DNA of 32,844 nucleotides from a virus. Position 1 is the first letter of the stretch; each line of letters opens with the position of its first letter. Shown here one piece after another: positions 7,658 to 18,758 of the stretch. The notes under the pieces were generated by a model. That model worked only from the letters and a program-made list of their open reading frames with translations, ran no database searches and was not told where the DNA came from. Where the stretch lies: positions 1-32,844 of IMG/VR virus record IMGVR_UViG_3300030943_000108; one strand, written 5' to 3'. A program made the translations under genes and the position numbers.

Positions 7658-8929
7658 ATGACAGCAAACCAAGTATTCGAAGCAGCTTTAACAGAGGTAA
7701 ATAAAACTGGTGCTCCAAGTTTATTATTAGAGGATTATAATTATTTTATCAATAAAGCTATTAATGTTTTTATTAATAAAGGTTATAATGCTTATGATAT
7801 AAATCAGCAGAAATCAGATGATTTAAGAGTGTTAAAAAGTACTGCTGTTTTAACTCCAAAATTACAAAATGTATATCCTACTATTTCTGGTTCGGGGTCA
7901 ACAGCAGTATCAAATTCTCAATTATTTAAAGCAACATATGAGGTAAATCTGCCAGATGATTATTTTCATATTTTAAATTGTTTAGTTGAATATAATGTTA
8001 AAAAACGATTTAAATGTTATAATGAAGGAACGTATATACAATTTGGGGCTAAACGATTAACAGGGGATATGTGATCACAAGTTATAAATAATTATTATAT
8101 GAGACCTACATATAATAACCCCTATTTCTATATTCATAATGTAAATATACAAAATACATTTCCTACACAAGATACTCAAAAACCTTTAGTAGTAGATAAT
8201 TTTACTGATATTTCAAATATAGGGCCTTTAACATTGAAAGGATATTATAAAATAAATACTGTAGGAAAAACAAATCAAACTACATATTATTATACTTCTG
8301 AACCAATTACGAGAAAAATTATTACTGGAACTTTTACAGTAGGAGGACAAGATGTATTATTAAAAACTCCTACTACATATACAAGAACTACAGGAAATTT
8401 TATTACTGATGGTTTACAAATTAATGATTTGGTATATATAGCAACTGGTGGTCCAGCTTTAACAGCAAGAATACTTGAAGTTACAGAACTTGTAATTACA
8501 TTAGATACTTATTCAAATTCGCAAACTACTTTTATAGGTGATATATATGCTTATTTAAATTTAAATAAAGTTGATCCAGATTTTAATATGAATTTAGTAG
8601 AAAAAGAAGAAGAAATGAGATATGGAAACACTAATGCTGTAAGAATGGAACTTCGTTTTGGAAAAGATGATACTGTTTTTAAACCAACAAGTGTTTATGT
8701 AGATTATTTAAAAACTCCTCAATATATAAGATTAACACCAGATCAAGTTGATGCAGTAGAAGATACTTCTCAAATATTAGAATTTCCTGATTATGTAGTT
8801 CAAGAAATTGTAAATGAATTAGTTGTTTTATTAATGGAAAATGCCGGTGATCAAAGATTACAAACGACTATTCCTATAAACCAATCAATAGCTAATCCTG
8901 CACAACAACAACCTCAAGGAAAAAGATAA
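7658..8929 (+). CDS. crAss-like structural protein, probable head-tail ring component
   Basis: Encodes 423 residues when the TGA at 8072-8074 is Trp (GDM-W-SQVINNYYMRP). The helical N-terminus (MTANQVFEAALTEVNKTG, then LLLEDYNYFINKAINVFINK and YDINQQKSDDLRVL) is a pattern I recognise as conserved among crAss-like structural proteins of the capsid-tail interface. A beta-rich insertion lies around residues 200-300, followed by EEEMRYGNTNAVRMELRFG, DYLKTPQYIRLTPDQVD and a helical segment ending in a Gln/Pro-rich tail (NPAQQQPQGKR). It lies 25 bases after the previous gene. A portal-proximal ring role is inferred from gene order; the exact ring position is not determined. Confidence 0.82.
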
Positions 8930-8934
8930 GATTC

Positions 8935-8975
8935 GTACTATTATTTAGTACATTAAAAGATTAAGAGGAAACTCT
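8935..8975 (+). other. Two small hairpins in the leader of the auxiliary capsid gene
   Basis: GTACTA/TAGTAC (8935-8951) and AGAG-GAAA-CTCT (8964-8975) form two short adjacent stems in the 71-base gap before the gene at 9001. Neither is followed by a T tract, so I do not call a terminator. They may influence mRNA stability or processing upstream of a gene that looks highly expressed. Confidence 0.35.
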
Positions 8976-9000
8976 ATTAACAAAAATAAAAAAAAACAAT

Positions 9001-10110
9001 ATGTTTCAATTCACAACAGAAACCATTATTAATTCAAATGTAGATTCAAGTGGTGCTACTAAATTTTTCGCAAATGGTAACACTTTTAGTGTACTACGTG
9101 CAGGTAATTATAAATCTTCAGAAGTAGTAAGTGTATTTAAAAATCCTTATTCAGCTGCTGTTAAAGAAACTTTAGTAACTACTATTACGGGTAATCCTGT
9201 AGTTGGTCAAATCTATCGTTTAGCTTTAGATATTAAATTATCTGGTTCAGCTAATTCAGAATATGCAAATGATTTTGTAGTTCGTTCAAAAAGATTCTTC
9301 TATGAAGTTAAAGCAGCTACAACAGTAGCAGCAGACTTAGCAACTTTATTTACAACAGCTGTATTAAAAGAAGCAACTGTAACTGGTTTCTCTTTATTTA
9401 CTGTTAGTAATGCAGGTGCAGTTATAACAATAACTTCAGGTACAGAATATCAACGTTTCAAAAAAGCAGAAATTCAAACTTTACTTGATGGAACAGTAGT
9501 TAACGGAGCAGTTCTTACTGGTTATGATAACTATAATGTTTATCAAGATTTAATTGCAACTGGTGCAGTAACAGCTGGAAAACAAGGATTTGGTACAACT
9601 ACATGGTTGACTAAAAACTTACGTTTACCAACTATTGATCGTACTAATTGGACTGCAATTGGTCAAGAAGAACTTCCTACTGCAGGTGGACAATATACAC
9701 AATATTCTATTCGTAGTGCTATCAAACGTAGTGTTACAGGAATGGGAGCAGTAGGTCAAGAAATGACATCTATTGTAACTGCTATTTTCTATGTATTATC
9801 AACTGTAACTACAGCTTTTGAATCAGCTATGACAACTGCTGGATTAACTATACTTAATGCACAACCTGCTACTGGTAATGAATTCATTGTAACTACTCCT
9901 GATACAACTATTGCTGTAGGAGACTTTACTACTTTAACACCTCAAGGTGCAGTTGGTGCAGTAACTTATGCAGTGTCTGATGCAACTAAATTTGCTTCTG
10001 TAAATGCTAATGGTGTAACTAGTGTTGCTTTAGCACCAGGCGCAAACATTGTTACAGTTACTGATTCACTTGGAAATACAGGAACTATTACAATCAATGT
10101 AATTGCCTAA
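9001..10110 (+). CDS. Auxiliary capsid / head decoration protein with C-terminal Ig-like domain
   Basis: Encodes 369 residues, rich in Ala, Thr, Val and Gly and low in charge, with beta-strand patterning throughout. The last ~75 residues (from about 293: TTPDTTIAVGDFTTLTPQG ... VTYAVSDATKF ... NIVTVTDSLGNTGTITINV) look like a bacterial Ig-like (BIG-type) domain, often displayed on phage heads and tails to bind cell-surface glycans. Like the MCP gene, it favours CGT, ATC and TTC codons, suggesting high copy number. A strong terminator follows immediately. By position and type it fits the auxiliary capsid protein of crAss-like phages. A major tail protein is a less likely alternative, since these phages have short tails. 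Confidence 0.75.
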   Translation: MFQFTTETIINSNVDSSGATKFFANGNTFSVLRAGNYKSSEVVSVFKNPYSAAVKETLVTTITGNPVVGQIYRLALDIKLSGSANSEYANDFVVRSKRFFYEVKAATTVAADLATLFTTAVLKEATVTGFSLFTVSNAGAVITITSGTEYQRFKKAEIQTLLDGTVVNGAVLTGYDNYNVYQDLIATGAVTAGKQGFGTTTWLTKNLRLPTIDRTNWTAIGQEELPTAGGQYTQYSIRSAIKRSVTGMGAVGQEMTSIVTAIFYVLSTVTTAFESAMTTAGLTILNAQPATGNEFIVTTPDTTIAVGDFTTLTPQGAVGAVTYAVSDATKFASVNANGVTSVALAPGANIVTVTDSLGNTGTITINVIA

Positions 10111-10134
10111 TATTAACATTTTCTAATCACCACT

Positions 10135-10171
10135 AAATTGCGGGCAGGGAACTTCCTGTTCGCAATTTTTT
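10135..10171 (+). terminator. Rho-independent terminator after the auxiliary capsid gene
   Basis: The outer stem AAATTGCG (10135-10142) pairs with CGCAATTTT, with an inner stem CAGG-GAACTT-CCTG, followed by a run of six Ts. It is the most GC-rich hairpin in the window and lies 25 bases after the stop codon. The next gene starts only 15 bases later with no clear promoter match, so downstream genes probably depend on read-through or an unrecognised promoter. Confidence 0.88.
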
Positions 10172-10185
10172 ATTTAAATTAAACT

Positions 10186-10854
10186 ATGATTATACAAAAA
10201 CAAGCATCTGCAATCTGAAATGATGTAGTAGGTGGATTAGAAGGTTTAAGATCTACTCCTGCAATATCTATGGATCAATTAGAAGATGATGTAGTAGATA
10301 CACGTTTACAAGTTATAAAAGAATATTCTACTAAAAATCTTTTACCTATTAGAGATTTAATGGATTCAATAAATTGCATACAAGTCGATTGTATGAGTTT
10401 AGATAAATGCTGTATTGCAATCAATAATCACAGCAAACCTATCTCTCATTTTGAAATACCACAATTAGTTAATGATTTTGGAGAACAAGCAATTGGATTT
10501 TTAGGAAGTACAGATAAAATGATACATTTTAAGGCTTATACTAATAGAATGTTTAAATATCATAAAACCAAATTTAGAGGTGCGGATAAACCTTATGTTT
10601 ATATTGAAACTACTCCAAATAAAAATAATTTATATGATTGTTGAATTTTTAATGCTCCTTTATTAAAACAATTAACTATTATAGGTATTTTTAAAGATCC
10701 TAGGCAAGTAGAACAATATTCATGTTGTACAGAAGATTCTGATAATATGACATTTATAAATAAAGAAGTAAGAAAAAGACTTACGCAAGAAAAATTATAC
10801 TACTACCGACAAATGGTAGCTCAACCTCAACCGAATACTCAAGTAGCACATTAA
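10186..10854 (+). CDS. crAss-like structural protein, probable tail/ring component
   Basis: Encodes 222 residues, reading TGA as Trp near the start (SAI-W-NDVVGGLEG) and at 10642-10644 (YDC-W-IFNAP). The ATG at 10186 follows TTTAAATTAAACT. The N-terminus (MIIQKQASAIWNDVVGGLEG ... ISMDQLEDDVVDTRLQVIKEY) has the pattern of a conserved crAss-like structural protein near the head-tail junction. It is Cys-rich for a phage protein of this size (CIQVDC, CMSLDKCC, CCTED), but Cys spacing does not match a standard zinc finger. The next ATG starts one base after the stop, so co-translation is likely. Ring or connector function is inferred from context. Confidence 0.8.
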
Positions 10855-10855
10855 A

Positions 10856-11563
10856 ATGGATAATACACTAAACTTTTATACTGCATATTCACATTTATAT
10901 GATGTATATGGAGTCGAAATAAATGAAGATTTATTTGAGACACTAGGTATGGTGGCTTGAAATAAAATAGGAAATAGGCAATCTAGAATATACAGTATTC
11001 AATTAAAACCAGAACCTAATACAATTGGAGGATGATCTATTGAATTACCTTGTAATGTAGATTCTATAGAAACAGTTACTGCTAATTATGAAGATTATCA
11101 AAAAACTAGTCCAACTCAAAATTTTCCAGGAATATTAAGTATGCCTACAGAAAATCATATTGAATTTGAAAAATATGGAACAAATGATCTTTATATATCA
11201 GGAAAATTTTTAAAATATAGACAAGTTGGAAATACTTTAACATTCACAGAACCATATAATGTAGTTAATATATTATATAAAGGAACTTATGCAGATGAAG
11301 ATGGATTACCTTATTTAAATATTAAAGAAGTAGATGCAATTGCTTTATATATTGTATATACTGATGGTTTTAAAAAGGCTAGACAAACTCATGATCAAGC
11401 TACTCAACAAATGGCTATGCTTGATAAACAGTTATGGGATAAAGCTTGTAGTGCTGCAAGAGTTCCAATGACTATTTCACAAAATGAAATGAATGAAATT
11501 TTAGATGCTAATACATCTTGGAATAGAAAAATGTACGGAAAAAGTTTCAAACCAATTCAGTAG
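10856..11563 (+). CDS. Probable tail tubular / adaptor protein
   Basis: Encodes 235 residues with two TGA-Trp codons (MVA-W-NKIGNRQSRIYSI and IGG-W-SIELPCNVDSIE) and two TGG-Trp. The arrangement, an N-terminal helix, a beta core around LPCNVDSIETVTANYEDYQ and a C-terminal helical bundle (YTDGFKKARQTHDQATQQ, DKQLWDKACSAARVP), fits crAss-like proteins compared with P22 gp4 / T7 gp11 tail adaptors, which join portal to tail. It ends in tandem TAG codons (CAG TAG TAG). Part of a tight gene run (10186-12619). Confidence in a structural tail role is good; the adaptor assignment is moderate. Confidence 0.78.
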
Positions 11564-11874
11564 TAGTATTAAATGATGAAAATTATATTGAACTTTAATT
11601 AAAGAATAAAAAATTATGAATTATGCAACAGGATATGGAATATCTCCTAAAGAATTATATACTACTTTTAAATTAGAAAATATAACTACTCCACAATCTC
11701 AATTATGAGATAAAAGTAAGAAAAAAGTCTGTGGTAAGATATTTACATATTGTATGTTGCAAATTCTTAATGATATTATAGATAATAATGTTATTTTTCA
11801 ATTACCAGTTAATACTGAAGCATATATTGAAATGACAAGTATTACAGGAGATGATTTTAAAAAGGCTAGACAAA
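11368..11874 (+). repeat. 20-bp perfect repeat shared by two adjacent tail genes
   Basis: The copies at 11368-11387 and 11855-11874 both encode FKKARQ in the same relative frame, one in the adaptor-like gene and one in the next gene. The surrounding sequence is not clearly similar, so this is either a common interaction motif kept at the nucleotide level or a trace of local duplication. Confidence 0.65.
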
Positions 11875-12041
11875 ATGGAGCATTTGAAGATATAAATTTA
11901 ACTACATCTCATTTTACAGGAAATCAACTTGTCTATAGAGCAAAACGTACTGGTTATTGAAAATTAAAACCTATTAAAGTTAGTAAGGTTTTAAAAAATA
12001 GAATAACTGAGCACACAAATAATGGAAAAAACTATAACTAA
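11616..12041 (+). CDS. Small conserved tail-locus protein
   Basis: Encodes 141 residues if TGA is Trp at two places (SQL-W-DKSKKK and TGY-W-KLKPIKV). It starts at ATG 11616 after AAAGAATAAAAAATT and ends with a TAA whose last base is the A of the next gene's ATG, a TAATG overlap that implies translational coupling. The N-terminus (MNYATGYGISPKELYTTFKL) is followed by a basic patch (DKSKKKVCGKIFTY), a helix, the FKKARQ repeat and a basic C-terminus (KPIKVSKVLKNRIT). No enzyme motif is seen. Probably a minor structural or tail-assembly protein, judged from position only. Confidence 0.75.
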
Positions 12042-12619
12042 TGGTAAAAACAATTGAAGATTATATACAAATAGTTCATAATCAATTTCCACAGTTAACA
12101 GAGAAAGAAATTAAAAAGATCATTACATTTGGATTTAGAATGTATCACTTTGTAAATAAAATGGGTTGTGATGTTCTAATTAAAGATGATATGACAACAA
12201 AATATACTATGTTTACTGGGCAATTAGGATATTGCCCTTTAAAACATTATAATAGAGGACTTTTCAAATGAAGAATGAAGGAAAGGATGTTATATAGATT
12301 AAAGAAGATTGAATGAGATGGTTATTACTATTTTGGGGTTAATGAGGAAAAATATCAGGATATTAATAAACAATTATTGAATAAAAAGATAAAAAATATA
12401 AAAATTGGTAGAACATTTTTCTATAAAGTTTTTAAAGAAATAGAACATGATCATGCAATAAAGCATGTATTTAAAATTAAATACCCAATAGATTGTGGTT
12501 ATAAATTTATAATTAATAATTTTATAACTAAAGAATTAGAGTATATTGGGATAAACGAAATAAAAATATGGGACAAGAAACAATCTCAAGTTTCACTGGT
12601 GGACTTATCAGTGACTTAA
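12041..12619 (+). CDS. Conserved crAss-like tail-locus protein, function unknown
   Basis: Encodes 192 residues when TGA codons at 12269-12271 (GLFK-W-RMKERMLYR) and about 12311 (KIE-W-DGYYYFG) are read as Trp. The start MVKTIEDYIQIVHNQFPQLT and the following KIITFGFRMYHFVNKMGCDV are a pattern I recognise from crAss-like phages in the gene before the large tail proteins. It is basic and helical in the first half and beta-rich at the end. Its 3' end overlaps the next gene by 52 bases in another frame, so the C-terminal residues (KKQSQVSLVDLSVT) share DNA with the start of the following protein. Role unknown, probably structural or in assembly. Confidence 0.78.
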
Positions 12620-14508
12620 ATCCAATAACTACACCTAAAACAGTACTCACAGATTGTCTTAATGGATCACTTTTAACAATGAATGGTAATGAACTTATAT
12701 TACAAAATGATATGGGCAATACTACAATTGGTGATGCTAAATTATCAAATGGATTTATCCCATTAGGTGTTAAAGAATCTGGAGGTATTGTTTATATAGT
12801 ATCATATAGTCCTTCACAAGGTAAAACTGAAATTGGTAGTTTTCCTAGTCCAAATTATTTGGATGCAACTATAATATCAACTACACCAGATCCATCAAAT
12901 ATAATTACAAAACAAGTAATTATTCCAGGAGAATTTATACCTAGTACAGATATTAATAATACTGGAAAAACTATTTATCTATCAGATCATGAACTTTCTG
13001 TTGGAGAACCTTTTATGGTTATATTAAATTTAGATGAAACAACTGAAAAACCATTAATAAGTAATTTAATTGGTAATAGAAATTACTACATTCCAAAACT
13101 TATAAGTATTACTGCTTCAGGTGAAATAGATATAACTGATAAAGTTTCAATTCAAAAATACTATGATAATAAATCTACAGATAATTTCTGGTTTTTATCA
13201 AAACCTATATCTAATACATTTCAAGAATATATTACAGCAAATTTAACTCAAAGGTATAAAAATATTAAATCTGGAATATTAGGTATTAGATTTGATTTAG
13301 AAAGTATTGATAAATTTCATATTAAATCAGACAATAATGGAAATTATTTTCCAATTTTAAAATATGTAAATGTAGATCAAAGTTATACAGTAAATTTTGA
13401 TGGATTTTATATAGAACATCCTAGTTTATTTAAATGTAATAAAATTAGTATGATTTATCATATATATGATAATATAACTGGAGCCTTAGATTCATCTAAT
13501 GTATCTAATCCTTTTATAATAGAAAATACAACAACAACTATAGGACATCGATTACTTACTGATAGTAATTCAATTGTTGCAACTAATATTGTATCTGATA
13601 TTAATAATGTAATTCCAAGAAAATTTGAAATAGCTATTCCAAATAAGAATAAAACTATGGAATATACAATAATACCATCTAATTCTTATTATGATTATGA
13701 ATTTACAAAATTTATAATAAGTGATAGAATAGATTTATCAAAAGATGCATTAACTTGGGGATTAAAACCTTATTTAGCTCTTATAACTGTACCTGATCCT
13801 AGTTATGCTGAACTAATTGATGATACCAAACTTAGTACATATTTATTTTTATATAATTTAACACACCCATCTGTAGTTAATAGTACTGGATCTACAATTA
13901 GTTTAGTAACAGATGCATTTACAATAACAACAATATCTAATATTGAAAAAACTATTACAATTCCTAATTTAGCATTAAATATGATAGCACCCGATTCAGG
14001 TGATTTTACTGGGAGTGTAACTTATTCTTTATTTATAAATAATGATGCACGTTTAATTTTAGCAATGAACACATTTACAGGAGTTCATAATGCTAATTAT
14101 TATAATTTCGGAACCTCCTTTGCATTTCAGGATGATGGAAAAAAAGATAATAGTTATGTTCTACAAATAGATGTAAACTATGATGATATTGATTCTACAA
14201 ATGTAACATCAGAAATGACTCTATCAACTCCTATAAATTTAACTTATGGTAATACATCTGGTTATAAAATACATCCATTAATTGGAAGTTTTGGTTACTT
14301 AAATAACCTAGTTATAAAATTAGATAAAAATAATGTATCTATCATAAATAGTGGGTTAAAACAAGCTATTTATAAATATATTAATTATACAGGTGATATA
14401 AGTAACTATGAACAAATAGGGACTTTTACAATAAATGATAATAATATTGCTGTATTAACACCACATGAATCTGATTTAATAACAGTGAGAACTCTAAATA
14501 TAGTTTAA
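12568..14508 (+). CDS. Tail stabilisation protein (crAss-like, P22 gp10-type)
   Basis: Encodes 646 residues. The N-terminus (SSFTGGLISDLNPITTPKTVLTDCLNG, then LQNDMGN and GFIPLGVKESGGIVYIVSY) is a strongly recognisable pattern of crAss-like stabilisation proteins. These have been compared with P22 gp10 and T7 gp12 nozzle proteins, which form a six-fold tail barrel. The rest is long, beta-rich and Asn/Ser/Thr/Ile-heavy. The gene starts inside the previous one (52-base overlap) and stops two bases before the next start, so expression of the three is probably coupled. Both Trp codons I saw are TGG. The barrel role is taken from the family and from gene order. Confidence 0.85.
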   Translation: MGQETISSFTGGLISDLNPITTPKTVLTDCLNGSLLTMNGNELILQNDMGNTTIGDAKLSNGFIPLGVKESGGIVYIVSYSPSQGKTEIGSFPSPNYLDATIISTTPDPSNIITKQVIIPGEFIPSTDINNTGKTIYLSDHELSVGEPFMVILNLDETTEKPLISNLIGNRNYYIPKLISITASGEIDITDKVSIQKYYDNKSTDNFWFLSKPISNTFQEYITANLTQRYKNIKSGILGIRFDLESIDKFHIKSDNNGNYFPILKYVNVDQSYTVNFDGFYIEHPSLFKCNKISMIYHIYDNITGALDSSNVSNPFIIENTTTTIGHRLLTDSNSIVATNIVSDINNVIPRKFEIAIPNKNKTMEYTIIPSNSYYDYEFTKFIISDRIDLSKDALTWGLKPYLALITVPDPSYAELIDDTKLSTYLFLYNLTHPSVVNSTGSTISLVTDAFTITTISNIEKTITIPNLALNMIAPDSGDFTGSVTYSLFINNDARLILAMNTFTGVHNANYYNFGTSFAFQDDGKKDNSYVLQIDVNYDDIDSTNVTSEMTLSTPINLTYGNTSGYKIHPLIGSFGYLNNLVIKLDKNNVSIINSGLKQAIYKYINYTGDISNYEQIGTFTINDNNIAVLTPHESDLITVRTLNIV

Positions 14509-14510
14509 TT

Positions 14511-17500
14511 ATGAAAAATCTACCAAATTTATCTATAGAAAAACAACTATATTTATCTTATATTCCAAAAGAAGGTACATTATCAAATGTTTATAATCCT
14601 TTAAGAAATTTATTAACTAATGATGGAGTTATAAATAACTTTACAACTTCAAATTTAGATTTAGATTTAAATTCACCTATTAATATAGAAATTCAACCTT
14701 CTTTTGATGGGAGTGTTAATTTAATAATAAATAATGATAAGATAAAACCTAAATTAATTAATTCTAGATTTTCAGTTCAAGAAAATAATACATATACAAT
14801 TATAGATCATAAAGGTAATAAAGATACTAATTTATATGAAGATTTGCAATTAGATCTTGATACTAGATTATATAAAACTATTAATCAAATTCCTTCATTA
14901 GAATTTGAAGGTTTAACTATTAATGGTAAAATGAAATGTGGTGGTTATCATTTTTATTTTAAATTTACTGATAATGATGGAAATGAAACTGATTTTATAT
15001 CAGAATCTGGTCTAGTAACTTGTCATATTGGTAATCTTAATGATCCATTCTCTATACGAATGGGAATGCAAAATGAAGATTCTAAAAAAGCAATTAAATT
15101 TAAACTTACTAATTTAGATACTTCTTTTGATTTTATTAAAGTGTATTATACAAGAACAACATCTGATAGTAGTCAACAAGATGTAACAACAGCACATTTA
15201 ATTGATAATAAATATGTAATTAATGGTAATATCGCTGAAATACTAATAAGTGGATTTGAAAATGTTATAGATATATCATTAACTGATATAAATCCTTTAT
15301 ATGAAATTGCAAATTCTGTTAAAGCACAAGCTCAATGTCAGAATATGTTATTTTTTGGAAATATATTTAAACCTGAAATACCTTATCAAGAACTAGAAGA
15401 TTTAAGTTTACAATTTATACCTAAATTAGCTAATAAAGAATCTATTGGTAATTTAGATGGTAGTTATAATGATAAATCAGGACAAAAATTATTTGAATAT
15501 TATAATACAAAAAATATTTATTACAATTTAGGATTATGACCTGAAGAATATTATAGATTAGGTATTGTATATTTATTAAATGATTATACATTATCACCAG
15601 TTTTTAATACTAGAGGTTTAGATTTTACTAATTATAATTATCAAAATTATTCTGTATTTACAGATGAAACTAAATTAATACGTAATTATATAAATGTGGA
15701 TGAATCAAATTATTTAGTAAATAAATTAAATACTTTTGAAAATTCAAAAGGAGTTATTAAATTAAATAAAGAACAAGTGATATTTTCTGATGGTGTAAAA
15801 CCAATTGGATTAAGTTTTAATATATCTTCTGAAACTATAACAGAATTAAAAAAATATACTAAAGGATTTTTTATTGTTAGACAAGAACGTATTCCTACTA
15901 TATATGCGCAAGGATTAAATATTAGTAAAACAGAAAAAGATTATGGAAATATTCCAGTATTAAGAATAGATGGAAAAGGTATTACTCAATCATTTCTTAC
16001 CCCAAAATTATTACTAGGGACAACACAATTAACAACTACTAATATTTCAAATAAAGCAGCTATAGTTCCTGAAGCTGAAATAAGAGAATCATTATTTAGT
16101 CAATTATTTACATCTTCTGAATATAAATTAACAAGTGCTTTTGAACAGAGTGAATTACTAACACAAGTAAATAATAATTTTATAATAGATAGAAATGTAA
16201 CTTTATCAAATGATAATATAAGATCATCATTATTAACTATGGTTAAAGATGGTTTAAAATTAACTACAAATGGTACTGATTATTTTTCAGCAAAATCAGG
16301 AGAAGCAGAGGAAGCTTGATTAACAAATGATTTAACTAATCAATGAACTACTAAAGATGATCCAAGTGATTTAAATGAAACTGCTGCAAAAGTAAATGAT
16401 CCATTGACAACAAGTTCTAATTTAATTAGAGGAATGTATGGATCATATGTTGGATTATCTAATGGATCATTAGAATTTGGGACTATTTTCAATGTAGGGG
16501 TTATATTTAATGTAAGACCTATAGATTTTAGTAATTCTGATGACTATAAATTAAATATGTTTAAAGTAAGAATGGATTCATCTGAACCATATTCTGCAGT
16601 TAGTGATAGACTTTCTTGAGATACTTTTATTAGTAATGGTTTAAATGTATATAGAGGTGATTGTTTTGTCTGTAATTTTACACATAGAATGAATCGTAAT
16701 TTTATTGATCCAGATTTACCAACAAATACTAAAATAATAGATGTAAATACTTGAAAAAAGAATTATACTGTTTATCAAGATGGTGTTGCAGATAATTTAG
16801 CTGCTAATAGAGTTTTAATTAGTTATAAACAAAAAGGAACTGATACACCTATTGAACCTTCAGATGCTAGTTATGCAAATAAAGGATCTGGTGTAAGTTC
16901 TTTATTGGGTGGTGGTGATGATTCCTATAAAATTAAAGGTGCTGATAAAATAAATAGAGCAGATGTAAATAGTGTTCAATTAGGTCAATGAGTTACTTTT
17001 AAAGTTATGTCTAATATAAATTTATCTATGCGAGATATAGATTATAGTAATACTGCAGAAGAAGCTATATTTGGACATAAACGTAGTTTTTACCCATTAC
17101 AACCAATGTCTTCAGAAGGTCCATTTAAATTACCAGATTCTTCTGTAATAAACGGAGCTGCTAATTTAACATTATCAGAACGTAAAAACTTTATTATACC
17201 TGATGTGCCATTTATTAAAAATAAATTTGATACAAGAATTTTATATTCTGATATACATGTAACAGATGCATTTAAAAATGGTTATAGAGTATTTGAAGGA
17301 GGGCATTATCAAGATTATACTAAAACATATGGATCTATAGTAGATTTAAAAGAATGGTATGGAAGTTTATTTTGTACTATGGAACATGGTTGTTTATTAA
17401 TACCTGTAAATGAAAGGGCTATAGCTGCAGAAGGTGCAGGTGGAAATGCTTATATTAATACTTCAAATGTATTACCTGAAAATCCAAGAGTTATATCTGA

Positions 17501-18758
17501 TTTATTTGGAAGTACATGACAAGAATCAATTATTAAAACAAAAACAGGTATCTATGGTTTAGATACAGTAGCTAAAAAAATCTGATGTGCTACTTCTGGT
17601 GGAGATGGGAATATACAATTAGAAACTATATCTGATTTAAAAGTTCAAAAATTTTTAAATGATAATATAAATTTAAAAGAAGCTGATAAAATTCCTACAA
17701 TGGGATTAAAAAATGTAAAAACTCATTATAATAAAAATAAAGGAGATATATTATTTACATTTTATAATGGAATTAAAGAATGAAATTTATGTTATAATGA
17801 AAATCTTAAGAAATTTATTACATTCTATTCATGAACTCCAAGTCATTCTGCTAATATTGATAATATATTTTTTACTTTTGATAAAAAATCAAGTAAGAAT
17901 AATCTAAAATTAGATGCAAATAATAATATCTTAAAAAGTACCAATGGTTTAATGAGTCCAATTACTGGAGTTGTTGATAATAAAATTTGAAAACATGGTC
18001 AATCTGGTATATATGATAATCAAGGATTAATAATGCCTACAAATTGGTATGGCGAATTACACCCATTTGAATTTGAATTTGTAGTAGCAGATATACCAAT
18101 TGCACAAAAGATTTTTAATAATTTAAAATTAATTAGTAATAAAGTTGAACCTGAATCATTTGAATTTGAAATTGTTGGGGAAAGTTATGATTGATTTGAA
18201 ATTAAAGATTTAATTATCTGAATAAATAATCAAGTAAAATCTTATTCAACTACAAATTCTCATTTTGTTGACTTACCAACGGCATATAAATACATTCTAG
18301 GATTAAATTTATCAGAAATTGAACAAATATATCCTAATTTTATTAGACCTTTCTCAAAAGAAGATACTTTATATGATCTATATAAATTTCCTAAATTACC
18401 ATACTTAAATAGAATTAGAAAATCTAATGGTTTATGAGAAGCTAATTCTGCAAATGTAGAATTAAGAGTAGATGATCTATTAAATGAAGACAGAATTCAT
18501 ACTCAACAAAATGCTAATAATATGAAAAAATATGGCAGAGTAAAAGGTAATATGCAATATAAAGAAGATGTCTGAGATGTAGAAATTAGACCAATAACTT
18601 TTAAATATGCTTATTTAAAAAATGGCATTTTAAACTATACAGTAGGTAAAGAATTAAGAATTAGAGATAAATATGTAAAAATTAGAGTTAAATATACAGG
18701 AAAAGATTTAACTATTATACAAGCAATTAAAACAAATTTTACAATAAGTTATGCATAA
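14511..18758 (+). CDS. Giant tail-barrel (muzzle-type) protein rich in TGA-Trp
   Basis: Encodes 1415 residues only if TGA is Trp; I count 15 in-frame TGA codons (first 15537, last 18573) against about two TGG. The N-terminus (NLSIEKQLYLSYIPKEGTLSNVYNPL and INIEIQPSFDGSVNLIIND) and the segment GGYHFYFKFTDNDGNETDF match a large conserved protein that follows the stabilisation gene in crAss-like phages. In the known crAssvirus structure the protein at this place forms the large barrel, or muzzle, at the tail end. The C-terminus has beta-rich baseplate-like sequence (VWDVEIRPITFKYAYLKNG). It overlaps the next gene by 8 bases (ATGCATAA). All recoded sites lie beyond residue 340. The structural role is well supported; the name is moderate. 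Confidence 0.85.

Noticed and set aside
8935-8951. Terminator after the ring-type protein
   Set aside because: The hairpin is only 6 bp and has no T tract after it.
14511-18758. A cluster of pseudogene fragments interrupted by stop codons
   Set aside because: All interruptions are TGA in one constant frame, fall in contexts typical of Trp, and the same pattern occurs in MCP, DUF192 and M15 genes. Recoding explains it better than decay.
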